Shown here piece after piece: positions 1 to 7,490 of a stretch of 9,358 nucleotides of DNA. The stretch is from Fidelibacterota bacterium. GTDB taxonomy: Bacteria; Fidelibacterota; Fidelibacteria; Fidelibacterales; Fidelibacteraceae. Made by a program: the position numbers and the translations under genes. The notes under the pieces are model-generated. The model was given only the letters and a program-made list of their open reading frames with translations. It did no database searches and was not told where the DNA came from. The DNA is taken from NCBI GenBank assembly GCA_029931905.1, contig JAOZRH010000078.1, forward strand, positions 1 to 9,358. Reading direction: 5' to 3'. The stretch's first letter is position 1; each line of letters begins with the position of its first letter.

Positions 1-122
1 TTAATATACAAGCAAAAACTGGCTACCTTCTTCCTGGTAGAGATGCCGATATTACAGTATTTAATAAAGATTACAAAGTAAATTTGACTATTGTGAAAGG
101 TAAACTTCACGAATTTTTTTAA
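1..122 (+). CDS. nagA: C-terminal end of an amidohydrolase, probably N-acetylglucosamine-6-phosphate deacetylase (partial)
   Basis: This is the 3' end of a plus-strand gene cut by the left edge. The frame starts at base 3 and is open for 39 codons to a TAA at 120-122. The peptide contains GYLLPGRDADITVFNKDY followed by TIVKGK. That is the closing beta-sandwich signature of metal-dependent amidohydrolases (G-x-[IL]-x-PG-x-[DA]-AD-[IL]). The ending 'K-V-x-x-TIV-x-G' is most like NagA, the cytoplasmic enzyme that deacetylates GlcNAc-6-phosphate to GlcN-6-phosphate in amino-sugar and peptidoglycan recycling. The catalytic metal-binding part is outside the window, so another amidohydrolase cannot be excluded. 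Membership of the superfamily is much surer than the NagA identity. The gene converges on the helicase gene with 14 nt between the stop codons. Confidence 0.65.
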   Translation, partial: NIQAKTGYLLPGRDADITVFNKDYKVNLTIVKGKLHEFF

Positions 123-136
123 TAAAATATATTGAT

Positions 137-2332
137 TTACAATTTTTTTATAAATTTAGCAGCAATTATTTTCATAACATGATTATTAAACAATATTTTA
201 TATGCAGTTTGAGTTGATTTTGATATCGCAATAACTTTTCCCTTGCCAAATATTTTATGATATACAAAATCGTTTATGTTAATATTTTCATTTGTATTTT
301 TTGTTCCTAAAACACTTGGTTTTGAACTAATATTATATTTTTTAGGATGATTTTTTGAATAATTATTTGTATAACTTTTATATTTAGAATATTTGTTGTT
401 TCCGTTAATTCCACTTTTTTCATTTTTATAAATCATACACTCTTTTGGTATTTCACCAATAAATTGAGATGTCATATTGCTCATAAATTGTCCAAATTGC
501 ATTCTCTTTTTAGCCGAAGTAAAATACACATTTTCCATTGCTCGTGTAATTCCTACATAAAACAATCTTCTTTCTTCTTCTAATTCTTCATAATTTTGTT
601 TACTTCTTTCTAAAGGAAACAATCCATCTTCCATTCCGGCAAGGAATACTGTTGGAAATTCTAATCCTTTCGCACTATGCAGTGTCATTAATACAACCAT
701 ATCGGTTTCATCATTCCATTGATCAATATCCATAATCAATGAAACTTCTTGTAAAAAATCTGTGATTGTGGCACCATCATTAAATCTTTCAAATTGTGAA
801 ACACTATTAACGAATTCATCAATATTTGCAATTTTGTCTTCCGAAGTTTCATTTTTATCACGATATTGCTCTTTGATATTCGTTTCAGTTATCAATTTAG
901 TAACAAATTCAGAGGGGGAAAGATTTTCAATCTCACTTTTAAAATTTAACATTATTGTTAGAAATTTCGTAATTTTTGATTTTGCATAACCTACACCAGC
1001 TTCATCAGAATATTGAAAAGATTCAAACAATGTTCTTTGTGTAGTATTACTAAATTCTTCTAATCTGTCTATTGTTGTTTTACCAATTCCTCTCGGAGGA
1101 ACATTTACAATTCTCTTCAAACTTAGAGAATCGTTAGGATTCGTAAGAAAATTTAAATATGCTAAAAGATCTTTTACTTCTTTTCGCTCATAAAATTTTG
1201 TTCCACCAACAATTGTATATCTAATTGATCTATTTCTTAAACCCTCTTCTATCAAACGAGATTGTGCATTTGTTCTGTAAAGTATTGCAAAATCTTTATA
1301 TTTCGCACCCATTTTAATTTTTTTAAGAATAGTTTCTGCTATAAATGTTGCTTCAGAATAATCATTGTCTAATTCTTTGAAAACAAGTTTATTCCCCTCA
1401 ATTGAATCGCTCCATATCTTTTTCTTTTTTCGTAATGTATTATTTTCCACCACAGCTGACGCAGCCAATAAAATATTTTTTGTTGAACGATAGTTTTGTT
1501 CGAGTTTTATTATTTTAGAATTTTTAAATGTCTTTTCAAACTCTAAAATATTTTTTATATCAGCACCTCGCCATTTATAAATAGATTGATCATCATCTCC
1601 AACGGCACAAATATTATTATGAAGTTGAGAAATAAGTTTTAAAAACGAGAATTGAACATGGTTTGTATCTTGATACTCATCAACTAAAATATAATCCCAT
1701 TTATTTTGATATTTTTCCTTTAATTTTGAATATTTTTTAAATAAAATAAATGGTTGTATTAATAAATCATCAAAATCTACAGCATTATTTTCTTTTAATC
1801 TTCTTTGATATTCAGTATAAATTTTAATTAATTGTTCATTCGCATAATTATCTACATAAATATTTTTTGCATCTTTTGGTAAAATCAATTGTTGTTTAGC
1901 ATTAGTAATAAAATGTTTTGCCGTTTTGGCCTTTAAAATATCACTATTTATATTTAAAAATTTTATAGATTCTTTAATAATATCAAGTGAATCTTTACTG
2001 TCATAAATAGTGAAATCAGGAGAAAAATAATCTCTTTCAGTTCGTAATATTCGTGCATTTATACTGTGAAATGTCCCAATATTCACATATTTTGCTTGAG
2101 ATCCTAGTATTTTTTCAACTCGTTCTTTCATCTCTTTAGCCGCTTTATTTGTAAATGTTACAGCTAAAATTCTATTTGGAGTTGTTTTTTTCTCTTGAAG
2201 TAAATAGGCAATTTTATGTGTCAATACTCTAGTTTTACCTGAACCTGCTCCAGCAAAAATCAACAATGGACCGTCAGTATGAACAACAGCCTCTTGTTGT
2301 TTTTTATTTAATTTACTTAATAATTTATCCAT
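137..2332 (-). CDS. pcrA: UvrD/PcrA-family superfamily 1A DNA helicase
   Basis: This 731-residue protein is an ATP-dependent 3'-5' helicase of the UvrD/PcrA type, acting in nucleotide excision repair, mismatch repair or removal of proteins from DNA. All SF1A motifs are intact: Q-motif LNKKQQEAV at 8-16, Walker A AGAGSGKT at 27-34, Ia TFTNKAAKEM at 59-68, Walker B VDEYQDTN at 217-224, III GDDDQSIYKWRGA at 245-257, IV QNYRST at 279-284, V TLHSAKGLEF at 550-559 and VI RRLFYVGITRA at 588-598. A low-complexity Asn/Lys/Tyr-rich linker at about 632-685 leads to a C-terminal Tudor-like fold (about 687-730, with VYHKIFGKGKV), as in PcrA, where it contacts RNA polymerase. The length is normal for the family. 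The ATG lies 8 nt after the mltG stop codon with no clear Shine-Dalgarno site, so translation probably depends on upstream genes. It appears to be the last gene of the operon. RecB-type or Rep assignment is less likely given the Tudor tail. Confidence 0.93.
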   Translation of the reverse strand: MDKLLSKLNKKQQEAVVHTDGPLLIFAGAGSGKTRVLTHKIAYLLQEKKTTPNRILAVTFTNKAAKEMKERVEKILGSQAKYVNIGTFHSINARILRTERDYFSPDFTIYDSKDSLDIIKESIKFLNINSDILKAKTAKHFITNAKQQLILPKDAKNIYVDNYANEQLIKIYTEYQRRLKENNAVDFDDLLIQPFILFKKYSKLKEKYQNKWDYILVDEYQDTNHVQFSFLKLISQLHNNICAVGDDDQSIYKWRGADIKNILEFEKTFKNSKIIKLEQNYRSTKNILLAASAVVENNTLRKKKKIWSDSIEGNKLVFKELDNDYSEATFIAETILKKIKMGAKYKDFAILYRTNAQSRLIEEGLRNRSIRYTIVGGTKFYERKEVKDLLAYLNFLTNPNDSLSLKRIVNVPPRGIGKTTIDRLEEFSNTTQRTLFESFQYSDEAGVGYAKSKITKFLTIMLNFKSEIENLSPSEFVTKLITETNIKEQYRDKNETSEDKIANIDEFVNSVSQFERFNDGATITDFLQEVSLIMDIDQWNDETDMVVLMTLHSAKGLEFPTVFLAGMEDGLFPLERSKQNYEELEEERRLFYVGITRAMENVYFTSAKKRMQFGQFMSNMTSQFIGEIPKECMIYKNEKSGINGNNKYSKYKSYTNNYSKNHPKKYNISSKPSVLGTKNTNENININDFVYHKIFGKGKVIAISKSTQTAYKILFNNHVMKIIAAKFIKKL

Positions 2333-2340
2333 AAATATAA

Positions 2341-3438
2341 TTAACGATTGATAATCGTATCTGTTTTTTTCTGTTTATTAATTAATCTCTGTTTCTGTCT
2401 AATCTTTTTTAATTTATTTTTTGCATTATTATGTTGTCTTAATGTTTTAGAAAATGTGTGATATCCATCTCCTCTTGCGACAAAATAAATAAAATCTGTT
2501 GTATCTGGACTAATTGCCGAAAGAATTGCTTTTAAACCCGGATTATTTATTGGTCCCGGTGGTAATCCTCTATTCATATATGTATTATATTCCGAATCAA
2601 TTCTCAATTCACTTAATTTTAATAATCTATCTGGACCGGGAATAATATATTGAATTGTTGGATCAGCCTGTAATCTCATATTTTTTTTCAATCTATTATG
2701 ATAAACTGAAGATACTGTTGGCATTTCCGAATTGTAAATAACCTCACCTTGAATTATTGAAGCAAGTGTAATAAGTTCATTAACTGTCATTCCTTTTTCT
2801 TTTGCACCCCAGATTAAATTTACATTTATATTTTTTTTGAAATTATTTACCATTTTTTGAATAACATCTTCTGCTTTTGCATCCTCGAAAAAATAATATG
2901 TATCTGGGAATAAAAAGCCTTCTATACTTTTTACTGACTTATACTGAATAGAAAATTGCGACACATTTTCTTTTAAAACTAAAAAACTATCAATTGGAAT
3001 ATTTAATTCATTCTTAAAAATATTTGCAATTTCAATCAATTCCATTCCTTCTGGAATTGTTATCTTCTTTTGTAAAAATGTTGCATGTTCTAAAAGATAA
3101 ACTAATGAAACATAATTAATTCCACCGTTTATATTAAATTTTCCAGATTGAATATGTCTAGTTTTACCAAGCAATCTTGCTGTTAATACAAACTTAAACC
3201 GATTATTGATTATTTTATTATCATCTAAAATATTCACTATTTTTCTAAAACTATCACCTTTCTGAATTTCAATACTTATAATTGTTTCTTCATCAAAATT
3301 GTTTGCATCTTGATGAATTACAATATATAAATAAAACAAACTAATTAACACTAACATTACAAAAATTATACTACTTGCAATAATTATAGAATGTTTATCT
3401 ATTTTTTGTATTTTATTCAGAATAAACGATTTATTCAT
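2341..3438 (-). CDS. mltG: Endolytic murein transglycosylase MltG (YceG-like)
   Basis: With the ATG at 3438 the product is 365 residues. MltG is an inner-membrane lytic transglycosylase that cleaves nascent glycan strands and sets peptidoglycan chain length. A short basic N-terminus precedes one transmembrane helix (about 17-41), then a periplasmic LysM-like region (about 52-120) and the YceG catalytic domain. Landmarks are EGFLFPDTYYF at 173-183, LASIIQGEV at 225-233, NRLKKNMRLQADPT at 248-261, YNTYMNRGLPPGPI at 284-297 and YFVARGDGYHTFS at 318-330. The catalytic Glu (E218 in E. coli) aligns with E232; the usually acidic position two residues earlier is Gln230. A longer reading starts at a TTG at 3492, but it would overlap the hydrolase gene by 44 nt. 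The ATG 10 nt past that gene's stop fits better, although its upstream AGAGA is only a weak ribosome site. The C-terminal tail is Lys/Arg/Gln-rich. Confidence 0.92.
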   Translation of the reverse strand: MNKSFILNKIQKIDKHSIIIASSIIFVMLVLISLFYLYIVIHQDANNFDEETIISIEIQKGDSFRKIVNILDDNKIINNRFKFVLTARLLGKTRHIQSGKFNINGGINYVSLVYLLEHATFLQKKITIPEGMELIEIANIFKNELNIPIDSFLVLKENVSQFSIQYKSVKSIEGFLFPDTYYFFEDAKAEDVIQKMVNNFKKNINVNLIWGAKEKGMTVNELITLASIIQGEVIYNSEMPTVSSVYHNRLKKNMRLQADPTIQYIIPGPDRLLKLSELRIDSEYNTYMNRGLPPGPINNPGLKAILSAISPDTTDFIYFVARGDGYHTFSKTLRQHNNAKNKLKKIRQKQRLINKQKKTDTIINR

Positions 3439-3448
3439 AATATCTCTA

Positions 3449-4855
3449 TTAATATCTGTAATGTTCTGGCTTGAAAGGGCCTTCTTTATCAATACCGATA
3501 TATTTTGCCTGTTTATCAGTCATTTTGGTAAGAACTACACCTAATTTATTTAAATGTAATTTAGCAACCATTTCATCTAATTTTTTGCTTAAACGATAAA
3601 CCTTGTTTTCGTGCTTTTTTTCCCATAATTCAATTTGTGCCAATACCTGATTTGTAAATGAATTACTCATTACAAAAGAAGAATGTCCAGTTGCATTTCC
3701 AAGATTTACTAATCTTCCTTCTGATAATAAAATAATTGAATGATTATCTGGAAATAATATTTTATCTACCTGTGGTTTAATATTGATTTTTTTTACACCT
3801 GGCATTGCATATAATTCATTAACTTGAATTTCATTATCAAAATGTCCAATATTACAAACAATTGCATTATTTTTCATTTTTTCCATATGACTAGTTCTTA
3901 TAACATCACAATTACCTGTAGCTGTAATAAAAATATCACCTTTTTCAACCACATCTTCTAATGTTTTAACATTATATCCTTCCATCGCAGCTTGCATTGC
4001 ACAAATTGGATCTATTTCTGTTACAGTAATGTTTGCACCATAAGCTTTCATCGATTGCACACATCCTTTTCCAACATCTCCATATCCACAAACAACTACA
4101 TTTTTACCAGCAACCATAACATCAGTTCCTCGTTTAATCCCATCTACTAATGATTCTCTACATCCATAAAGGTTATCAAATTTTGATTTTGTAACTGAAT
4201 CATTTACATTAATTGCTGGAAATAATAGTGTTTTATCTTCCATCATTTCATATAATCTATGTACACCTGTTGTAGTTTCTTCACTAACACCTTTTATTTT
4301 TTTTGAAATAATATGCCATCTATTTGGATATAATTCTAAATCTTCTAAAATTGTGCTTTGTAAAATTGCTTTTTCTTGATTTTTAGTTACAATCTTTGGA
4401 ATTATATTAGTTTTTTTATATTCTTCCTCTAATCTATATCCCTCGTGAACTAATAATGTAGCATCTCCACCATCATCAACAATCAAATCTGGCCCTTCAT
4501 TATCACCAAACAATAATGCTTGTTTTGTTGACCACCAATATTCCTCTAATGTTTCTCCTTTCCAAGCAAATACTGGAATTCCAATTTTTGCAATATATGC
4601 AGCAGCATGGTCTTGTGTTGAATAAATATTACAACTTGCCCATCTCACATCAGCACCAAGTTCCACAAGTGTTTCAATTAACATAGCTGTCTGAATCGTC
4701 ATATGTAAACTACCTGTAATTTTTGCACCTTTTAACGGTTTATTTTTAGAATATTTATCTCTAAGTGCTATCAATCCAGGCATTTCACTTTTAGCAATTT
4801 CCATTTCTTTTTTGCCGTAATCCGCCAAATTAATATTTGCAATTTTATACTTCAT
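3449..4855 (-). CDS. ahcY: Adenosylhomocysteinase (S-adenosylhomocysteine hydrolase)
   Basis: This 468-residue cytosolic enzyme reversibly hydrolyses S-adenosylhomocysteine to adenosine and homocysteine, using bound NAD+, and relieves product inhibition of methyltransferases. Family signatures run the full length: GSLHMTIQTAMLIETL at 48-63, CNIYSTQDHAAAYI at 75-88, DDGGDATLLVH at 127-137, the NAD-binding CGYGDVGKGC at 256-265, TATGNCDVI at 311-319, NIGHFDNEI at 335-343, HSSFVMSNSFTNQ at 391-403 and the C-terminal FKPEHYRY, whose Lys and Tyr contact NAD in the partner subunit. Residues about 149-190 (containing NIIPKIV and the stretch to KKIKGV) are the insert of the long bacterial/plant form. 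The ATG at 4855 lies 3 nt after the cupin gene stop, with AGGG about 9 nt upstream inside that gene. Length and motifs are ordinary and no defect is seen. No SAH riboswitch is possible locally because there is no leader. Confidence 0.97.
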   Translation of the reverse strand: MKYKIANINLADYGKKEMEIAKSEMPGLIALRDKYSKNKPLKGAKITGSLHMTIQTAMLIETLVELGADVRWASCNIYSTQDHAAAYIAKIGIPVFAWKGETLEEYWWSTKQALLFGDNEGPDLIVDDGGDATLLVHEGYRLEEEYKKTNIIPKIVTKNQEKAILQSTILEDLELYPNRWHIISKKIKGVSEETTTGVHRLYEMMEDKTLLFPAINVNDSVTKSKFDNLYGCRESLVDGIKRGTDVMVAGKNVVVCGYGDVGKGCVQSMKAYGANITVTEIDPICAMQAAMEGYNVKTLEDVVEKGDIFITATGNCDVIRTSHMEKMKNNAIVCNIGHFDNEIQVNELYAMPGVKKINIKPQVDKILFPDNHSIILLSEGRLVNLGNATGHSSFVMSNSFTNQVLAQIELWEKKHENKVYRLSKKLDEMVAKLHLNKLGVVLTKMTDKQAKYIGIDKEGPFKPEHYRY

Positions 4856-4858
4856 TTT

Positions 4859-5203
4859 TTATACCCTATTATAATCATCTTCATAGCGAATAATATCATC
4901 TTCTCCAAAATATTCCCCAGTTTGAATTTCAATTATCACTGCATTATTATTGCCAATATTTTCTATTCTGTGCTTATTCCCTTGTGGTATATATATATGC
5001 TCATTTACAGAATATTTTTTTTTACTATTACCATTAATGATTTTTACATTGCCACTAACAACAACCCAATGTTCATTTCTTTTTTTATGAGATTGTAATG
5101 ATATTCTATGATTTGGAGAAACAACAAGTCTTTTCACTTTATAATTTTCATTATCAATTAATATTTCAAAACTTCCCCATTGTCTCTCTTCTATATAATT
5201 CAT
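4859..5203 (-). CDS. Stand-alone mannose-6-phosphate isomerase type II cupin domain protein
   Basis: This 114-residue single-domain cupin matches the C-terminal phosphomannose-isomerase part of bifunctional ManC/AlgA proteins, without the GDP-mannose pyrophosphorylase half. Motifs in order are RQWGSFEIL at 7-15, YKVKRLVVSP at 21-30, the metal site LQSHKKRNEHWVVVSG at 36-51 (Q37, H39 and E44 at ligand positions, then G51), YIPQGNKHRIEN at 71-82 (H78 as the second-motif histidine) and the family ending GEYFGEDDIIRYEDDY at 96-111. In the fused enzymes this domain interconverts fructose-6-P and mannose-6-P for GDP-mannose supply. Free-standing members are common, and their activity is often unproved. 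The ATG sits 14 nt after the upstream stop, with AAGG about 6 nt before the start. That gap includes a run of nine A residues on the coding strand. Position after an SLBB export-type protein suits a surface-glycan role, but that is inference. Confidence 0.88.
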   Translation of the reverse strand: MNYIEERQWGSFEILIDNENYKVKRLVVSPNHRISLQSHKKRNEHWVVVSGNVKIINGNSKKKYSVNEHIYIPQGNKHRIENIGNNNAVIIEIQTGEYFGEDDIIRYEDDYNRV

Positions 5204-5217
5204 CTTAACCTTTTTTT

Positions 5218-5697
5218 TTACTTATTATTAAGATAATATTCTATCATTACAGCTGTCTGCACAATAGCCATTAAACCACCTAAACTACTAAAGAATTCAC
5301 CCACCTTTTTACCAAATTTAGGTGCAATCATAATTGTATCTCCTGCCCTAATTTCAGGCAATAGAGATTTGTCACCAGTTTCAATATATTTAGCAACATC
5401 AACATAAATTAATACATGTTTTTCGCCTTCACTCAATTTAGCCCTCAATACTCTTACATTAGTTAATTTTGCATCTAATGTTGGACCTCCTGCTTGAGCA
5501 ATTGCAGACATCATATCCCATCCTAATGGAGTTTGATAAATTCCAGGATTAACAACTTCTCCCCATATTTTCACAGGGAATGTTAATTCGTCAGAACCTG
5601 TACCATACCCAGCTGAAAGTCCCATTCCAGAAGAATAATCTTGTCCAAAACATACTGAAATAAACAGTGTAATTATAAGTAGTATTTTTTTTCTCAT
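5218..5697 (-). CDS. Exported SLBB-domain protein (polysaccharide-export type)
   Basis: This small 159-residue exported protein has a signal peptide at 1-18 (RKK then a hydrophobic core ending in CFG, followed by Q19). After a Gly/Ser-rich linker there is one SLBB beta-grasp domain at about 40-124. Its hallmarks are VKIWGEVVNPGIYQTPLGWDM at about 42-62 (the G-x-V-x-x-PG-x-Y core), AIAQAGGPT at 65-73 and LPEIRAGDTIMIAP at 113-126. A hydrophobic or amphipathic C-terminal helix lies at about 133-156. The SLBB-plus-terminal-helix layout resembles the end of Wza-type outer-membrane export proteins, but the Poly_export domain that precedes SLBB in Wza is missing. It may be an accessory or minimal periplasmic component of glycan export; no enzymatic motif is seen. 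The start is well supported by AAAGGA with 8-nt spacing, lying inside the end of the preceding gene, and only 1 nt separates it from that gene's stop. Domain identity is firm; the role is not. Confidence 0.8.
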   Translation of the reverse strand: MRKKILLIITLFISVCFGQDYSSGMGLSAGYGTGSDELTFPVKIWGEVVNPGIYQTPLGWDMMSAIAQAGGPTLDAKLTNVRVLRAKLSEGEKHVLIYVDVAKYIETGDKSLLPEIRAGDTIMIAPKFGKKVGEFFSSLGGLMAIVQTAVMIEYYLNNK

Positions 5698-5698
5698 T

Positions 5699-6481
5699 TT
5701 AATATTCCTTTATTTTAAATTGTACCCAATTAGATTCTGCACCTTCAATTTCTTGTTCATTACTACCTATTGGAGCAACGGCATCTATTTTCCATTTATA
5801 ATATTCACCAGGTGTTAAAGTGTCTACTAAACTAGAATGATCAGTATTAAAATCTACATATTTATATTCAGATCCAAATCCAACCCGTTGAAAATCGTAA
5901 CACCAAAGTGAATCACCATTAACATCAGTAACTTTAATAATAAAATATGTAATTCCATAATCGATATCTGGAGAATAGCTAAATGTAAATTTTGGTGTCT
6001 TCGAAACATTAGCATCTGTAGCAAGTGGAAAGAATAAATTTGGTTTAGCTGCCAATTTGTATGAAACCGTATCAGATGGGTCACTTACATTTTTGGATTG
6101 ATTAAATGCTTGAATATAATAAAAATATTCTATTTTTTTTAAAACATCATAATCAACATATTCTGTCGCAGTAACTATTGGATTTGCATCATTAACAGAT
6201 ATGGTTGATATTTTTGCATAATCTATTTTATTTTCAGAATTTGCTGAACCTCTATAAATGTAATATCCTTCTAAATCTTTTTCTGAATTCGGTTCCCACT
6301 GAATAATTATTGCATCTTGACTTTCTATAGCATCAATACCTCTTTCAATAAAATCTGAGTATTTTGATTTATTAACAATTTCAGGTGTACCAGGAGGATG
6401 TGGATTTTCAACATCATGACATTGGAAAGCAATAAAAAAAACAGATAATAAAAATAGATATAATGATTTATTTAATAACAT
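5699..6481 (-). CDS. Fibronectin type III domain protein, candidate lipoprotein
   Basis: With the ATG at 6481 the product is 260 residues. The N-terminus MLLNKSLYLFLLSVFFIAFQC is a signal sequence with Cys21 placed as for lipidation. The residues before it (A-F-Q) are not a canonical lipobox, so lipoprotein status is only probable. A Pro-rich segment (NPHPPGTPEI, 26-35) leads into a fibronectin-III-like domain at about 32-142, with IIIQWEPN at 58-65, DLEGYYIYRGS at 69-79, a YVDYDV turn at 108-113 and YFYYIQAFN at 119-127. A second beta-sandwich follows at about 146-258, with GEYYKWKIDAVAP at 225-237. No catalytic motif is seen; a binding or scaffold role on the periplasmic or outer face is likely. 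A reading from a TTG at 6496 adds only MGEGK and is rejected, because those codons are the purine-rich ribosome site. The gene overlaps the PorV-like gene by 14 nt and lies 1 nt before the SLBB gene. Confidence 0.72.
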   Translation of the reverse strand: MLLNKSLYLFLLSVFFIAFQCHDVENPHPPGTPEIVNKSKYSDFIERGIDAIESQDAIIIQWEPNSEKDLEGYYIYRGSANSENKIDYAKISTISVNDANPIVTATEYVDYDVLKKIEYFYYIQAFNQSKNVSDPSDTVSYKLAAKPNLFFPLATDANVSKTPKFTFSYSPDIDYGITYFIIKVTDVNGDSLWCYDFQRVGFGSEYKYVDFNTDHSSLVDTLTPGEYYKWKIDAVAPIGSNEQEIEGAESNWVQFKIKEY

Positions 6482-7490
6482 TTTTCCCTCTCCCAAATAA
6501 AGTTAATGAAATTCTATGAACCATTTCTATAGGATGATTTTCCAATGAATAATCTATTTTTAAATCATAATCTTTGTATGGCAACTTTAATCCAAATCCA
6601 ATATTTGAGTTCAATAAATCACGCCCAAATCTAACATTTAATAAATCTTTAAATTCCCACTGGAAACCATATCTAAAATTACTTTCATCCTTTGTTTTTT
6701 CATTTTCTAACATTATCCAAACTACACTACTAAAAAATTTTATTGGTTGTTGTAAAGAAATGCCAGAGTATAATTTCATTTTGGCCATATCAACATGATC
6801 ATTTGACCATATAATTGGTGTTTGATATACATTTGCTAAATTAAATCCAATAATTACATTTCCAAATCTCGGTATGGAAAAAACATCTTCTCCCGGAATA
6901 ATAAATTTTGTCCCAATATCTATTCCCGCACCCTTTGCTGTTGCATGTTCATTATACATAGATTTAGATAATAATTTTATATTTATTCCAACTGGATTTT
7001 CAATATTGAATTTATCATAATTCCAACCAGCATTTATAGTATGTAAAAAATTTCTTGCAATGGAAAAATGAATTACATTCTCAGAATTAGAAAATGTTTC
7101 ACCTTTACCAAAATGTTCTCTTACATATTCTCGTCTTTCTTCTAAATCATAGTCAAATAAATCAATTCTTTCTGTCAATTCATCTATTGCGACTCTATTC
7201 CAAGTTATTCCAAAATAATATTTTTCATTATGTTTTGTCATTATTCCTAAACCGTGTTGATAACCCATTCCGAATAAATTATTATATTGAATAAACATTT
7301 CATTTCTATTGGTTTGTGTTAAACCTGCTGGATTTGTCAGTACAGATTGAATTCCAGTTACTTGTGTAACACCCATATTACCCAATCCTACAACTGATGC
7401 TGGTCTGCTGGCATTAATAAAGGCATCACCATAATTTCCTGCAAATAATACTATTACTTGCACTAATATTGCAATTATTATTTTTTTCAT
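6468..7490 (-). CDS. PorV/PorQ-family (UPF0164-like) outer-membrane beta-barrel protein
   Basis: This 340-residue protein has a signal peptide at about 1-18 (KK, then a hydrophobic stretch to VLFAG). The mature start carries the PorV/FadL-like plug motif GLGNMGVTQVTGIQSV followed by LTNPAGL at 51-57. The rest alternates in the manner of outer-membrane strands, for example YYFGITWNRVAI at 91-102, GAGIDIGTKFIIPG at 187-200 and NVIIGFNLANVY at 211-222. It ends in a strand-like segment MVHRISLTLFG at 323-333. In Bacteroidetes, PorV is the T9SS barrel that receives C-terminal-domain cargo from the translocon and carries it to the PorU sortase. The start ATG shares four bases (ATGA) with the stop of the upstream T9SS-domain gene, a strong sign of translational coupling. 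That pairing favours PorV over the related PorQ, but barrel sequences diverge quickly, so a related family member is possible. It is a little shorter than P. gingivalis PorV. Confidence 0.75.
   Translation of the reverse strand: MKKIIIAILVQVIVLFAGNYGDAFINASRPASVVGLGNMGVTQVTGIQSVLTNPAGLTQTNRNEMFIQYNNLFGMGYQHGLGIMTKHNEKYYFGITWNRVAIDELTERIDLFDYDLEERREYVREHFGKGETFSNSENVIHFSIARNFLHTINAGWNYDKFNIENPVGINIKLLSKSMYNEHATAKGAGIDIGTKFIIPGEDVFSIPRFGNVIIGFNLANVYQTPIIWSNDHVDMAKMKLYSGISLQQPIKFFSSVVWIMLENEKTKDESNFRYGFQWEFKDLLNVRFGRDLLNSNIGFGLKLPYKDYDLKIDYSLENHPIEMVHRISLTLFGRGKNVIK
6482..6494 (-). promoter_or_regulatory. Ribosome binding site fixing the start of the fibronectin-III candidate lipoprotein gene
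   Basis: On the minus strand GGGAGAGGGAAAA lies directly before the ATG at 6481. Its GGAG and GAGG cores are 8 and 5 nt from the start. It sits within the only extra codons of the longer TTG reading, which argues for the ATG start and shows that translation begins inside the end of the PorV-like gene. Confidence 0.7.
7487..7490 (-). promoter_or_regulatory. ATGA stop/start overlap coupling the T9SS-domain gene and the PorV-like gene
   Basis: On the minus strand the bases read ATGA: the TGA ends the T9SS-domain protein and the ATG starts the PorV-like barrel. No strong Shine-Dalgarno sequence precedes this ATG, so re-initiation by terminating ribosomes is the likely mode, tying the amounts of the two proteins together. 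Confidence 0.7.

Noticed and set aside
123..136. Possible bidirectional terminator between the convergent genes
   Set aside because: The gap and its flanks contain T-runs on both strands but no inverted repeat strong enough to form a hairpin that I can see.
762..989. Plus-strand open frame of 75 codons inside the helicase gene
   Set aside because: It lies opposite conserved helicase coding sequence, shows no family motif and has no supporting context; it is an antisense shadow.
3439..3492. N-terminal extension of MltG starting at a TTG (18 extra residues)
   Set aside because: It would overlap the end of the adenosylhomocysteinase gene by 44 nt. The extra residues do not look like an MltG N-terminus, and an ATG just after that gene's stop gives a normal protein.
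4895..5100. Loss of metal ligands in the cupin because the usual HHH stretch reads HKK
   Set aside because: The ligand pattern is Q-x-H-(4)-E plus the second-motif His; Q37, H39, E44 and H78 are all present, so the HKK variant does not remove a ligand.
5854..6084. Minus-strand open frame of 76 codons inside the fibronectin-III gene
   Set aside because: It is an out-of-frame shadow with low-complexity composition; the main frame carries recognisable domain motifs throughout, so no frameshift is implied.
6574..7294. Two plus-strand open frames (6574-6798 and 7094-7294) opposite the PorV-like gene
   Set aside because: Both are antisense to a well-supported barrel gene and their products show no motif.
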